Assembly: GCA_020536535.1 (NCBI GenBank) | Contig: JAHLWZ010000987.1 | Span: 1-32,961, forward strand | DNA length: 32,961 bases | DNA from: Pelomyxa schiedti | Lineage: Eukaryota; Evosea; Pelobiontida; Pelomyxidae | Direction of reading: 5' to 3' | Shown here: piece by piece, positions 31,842 through 32,961 of the stretch | Layout of the letters: the number at the start of each line of letters is the position of its first letter | Position numbering within the stretch: position 1 is the first letter of the stretch | Program-made: the position numbers and the translations under genes | Notes under the pieces: model-generated | Told to the model about the DNA's origin: nothing | The model's database searches: none | Seen by the model: the letters and a program-made list of their open reading frames with translations, nothing else

Positions 31842-32421
31842 ATGGACACGAACGAGGCAACAAACAGCACTACAACAACAACGGCGACCACAACACAAAT
31901 GCACGCGGGAGGCATTGTGATAACCGAGGTGCTGCCGAAATCGGGGCTGTTGTTCTCTGAGAAGGCCCAGCTGACAGAGCTGTTGTGCCAGCCAAAGGCA
32001 ACACACAACCCTCCCTGCCTATCTGTTACTGTTACTGTGACTATGGCATTGTCGTTTGCGTGTTGTTTTTCTTGTTGTCTCACAACACCACAAGAAAGAT
32101 GTTGCCAATTAAGTCATCCAGTTTGGAGAAGCTCGAAGCCCAAAAGAGGGAAATGGCAAAGCAACCACCAAGTACATGTTCTACTCATATGAACTATGGC
32201 TCAGTACAACTAACACGTTCTTTTCCTTTCCCCCATCCCTAATAGTTACAGCACCACCAGCAGAGAGACCAACTTCAACAAGCAGCAGGCCTCACTCCCA
32301 ACACACGCCACACATAGCCAAACCATCCCCACCAACATCGTCATCACAACCAACCTCCCCTTCTGGCAGCCCCCACGTTTCTCACCCAAAACGGCCCTCT
32401 ACTGCATCCCAACGTTCATGA
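31842..32421 (+). CDS. BBIP1: BBSome-interacting protein 1 (BBS18)
   Basis: Three exons: 31842-31997, 32099-32177, 32246-32421; 136 residues, phases closing. The core EVLPKSGLLFSEKAQLTELL followed by CQPKMLPIKSSSLEKLEAQK matches BBIP10/BBIP1, a small BBSome subunit of about 70-90 residues. Family role: BBSome assembly and trafficking of ciliary membrane proteins. This implies the organism builds a cilium or flagellum. The first 25 residues are Thr-rich and the last ~60 are a Pro/Ser/Thr-rich tail not found in the core family. Intron 1 has a GC donor (AAAG|GCAACA) and ends AAGAAAG, the only acceptor that keeps CQPK-MLPIK in frame. The second intron is 68 nt. Confidence 0.85.
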
Positions 32422-32621
32422 ACTGTATATCCTTCGTTGAAAAAATTGGAAAAATCTTTGTTTCCCAAGGTGTTACAAAGAAACAGTGGGGTTTCTGTTG
32501 TGCTTGTCGTTGTCTGCTATGCAAGCCGACACTTCCTCCGGATTCGAAAGTGGTGATGTGAGAGTAGCCAATCTACAGCACGAATTCTGACAACTTTGAA
32601 CTTCACGCTGCTCTTAATCAT

Positions 32622-32957
32622 TCAACTACAAATCTGTTGTAAAGCTGGTGGCACGATAGGGTAGTCCTTTCTGGATGGTGCCGGCCAATCCACTTCATCC
32701 CATAGTCGGAAGTTGCGACTTTGGAGCCACCCCAAGGCCGAAGGAACTACCTCTGACACTGGGACAAACCATACGCTGCCCTGTGGAACCGCCGCTGAAA
32801 CGGCATAACTGAACACCAGCTCCTTTGCACATGCAGCAAACTTGGGACGGCCAATGGAGTTTACTCGAAAATATAAAAAAATTGCTTTCTTTGCAACGCA
32901 GGGCTGTCTCTCAACCGAAACAAGGTCATAAATATACAAATAGCGTTGGGAAGACAT
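32622..32957 (-). CDS. Short protein of unknown function
   Basis: A single open frame of 111 codons from ATG 32957 (preceded by CACC) to TGA 32622-32624. The product begins MSSQRYLYIYDLVSVERQP and ends with a Pro/Trp-rich stretch (FRLWDEVDWPAPSRKDYP). There is no signal peptide or membrane helix. I do not recognise it. The gene sits at the right edge, so upstream exons outside the window cannot be excluded. The 200 bases between it and the BBIP1 stop hold no other feature I can support. Confidence 0.5.
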   Translation of the reverse strand: MSSQRYLYIYDLVSVERQPCVAKKAIFLYFRVNSIGRPKFAACAKELVFSYAVSAAVPQGSVWFVPVSEVVPSALGWLQSRNFRLWDEVDWPAPSRKDYPIVPPALQQICS

Positions 32958-32961
32958 GGTG

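Noticed and set aside
1-32961. CRISPR arrays, prokaryotic operons, ribosome-binding sites, integrated viral genes
   Set aside because: None seen; gene structure is spliceosomal throughout and no capsid, polymerase or integrase motifs were recognised.

Overview
The window is nuclear DNA of a unicellular, probably flagellated eukaryote. The evidence is spliceosomal genes on both strands, very short introns (mostly 36-53 nt), a BBSome subunit (BBIP1/BBS18), cullin-4 and USP48 homologues, and a U12-type AT-AC intron. I cannot place the lineage. Genes are densely packed, intergenic gaps are mostly 60-400 bases, and several neighbours are divergent pairs sharing a short promoter. Exon models were built by hand from reading-frame continuity and family motifs; where every splice phase closes I say so.

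Layout. 1-131: 3' end of a membrane-protein gene (+). 132-1222: non-coding with small repeats. 1223-2819 (-): a one-ring Hsp100/ClpB-type AAA+ protein with only the D2 domain. 3244-6126 (-): a continuous gene joining RCC1-like repeats, an F-box and a complete ARF-family GTPase, the most unusual object here. 6296-8011 (+): zinc alcohol/formaldehyde dehydrogenase. 8362-8767 (+): decayed METTL4-like adenine methyltransferase. 8768-9828: non-coding with a minisatellite. 9829-10571 (+): unknown 149-residue protein. 10624-11637 (-): secreted zinc phospholipase C-like protein. 11971-16417 (+): USP48-type deubiquitinase. 16517-17582 (-): GPR1/FUN34/SatP acetate transporter. 17971-19118 (+): divergent methyltransferase. 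19485-22576 (+): cullin-4. 22702-25838 (-): UBA/CUE-like, vWA and RING ubiquitin ligase. 25938-30000 (+): CH-CH-DH-PH Rho GEF. 30179-31778 (-): OGG1. 31842-32421 (+): BBIP1. 32622-32957 (-): short unknown protein.

Four loci belong to ubiquitin signalling: the F-box fusion, USP48, cullin-4 and the vWA-RING ligase. Two bear on small GTPases: the ARF module and the Rho GEF. Thr/Ser tracts encoded by ACA/ACT runs occur at protein ends (ClpB-like, USP48, OGG1, BBIP1). Three loci have reading-frame breaks that no intron explains; one is clearly decayed, the other two could be assembly indels.
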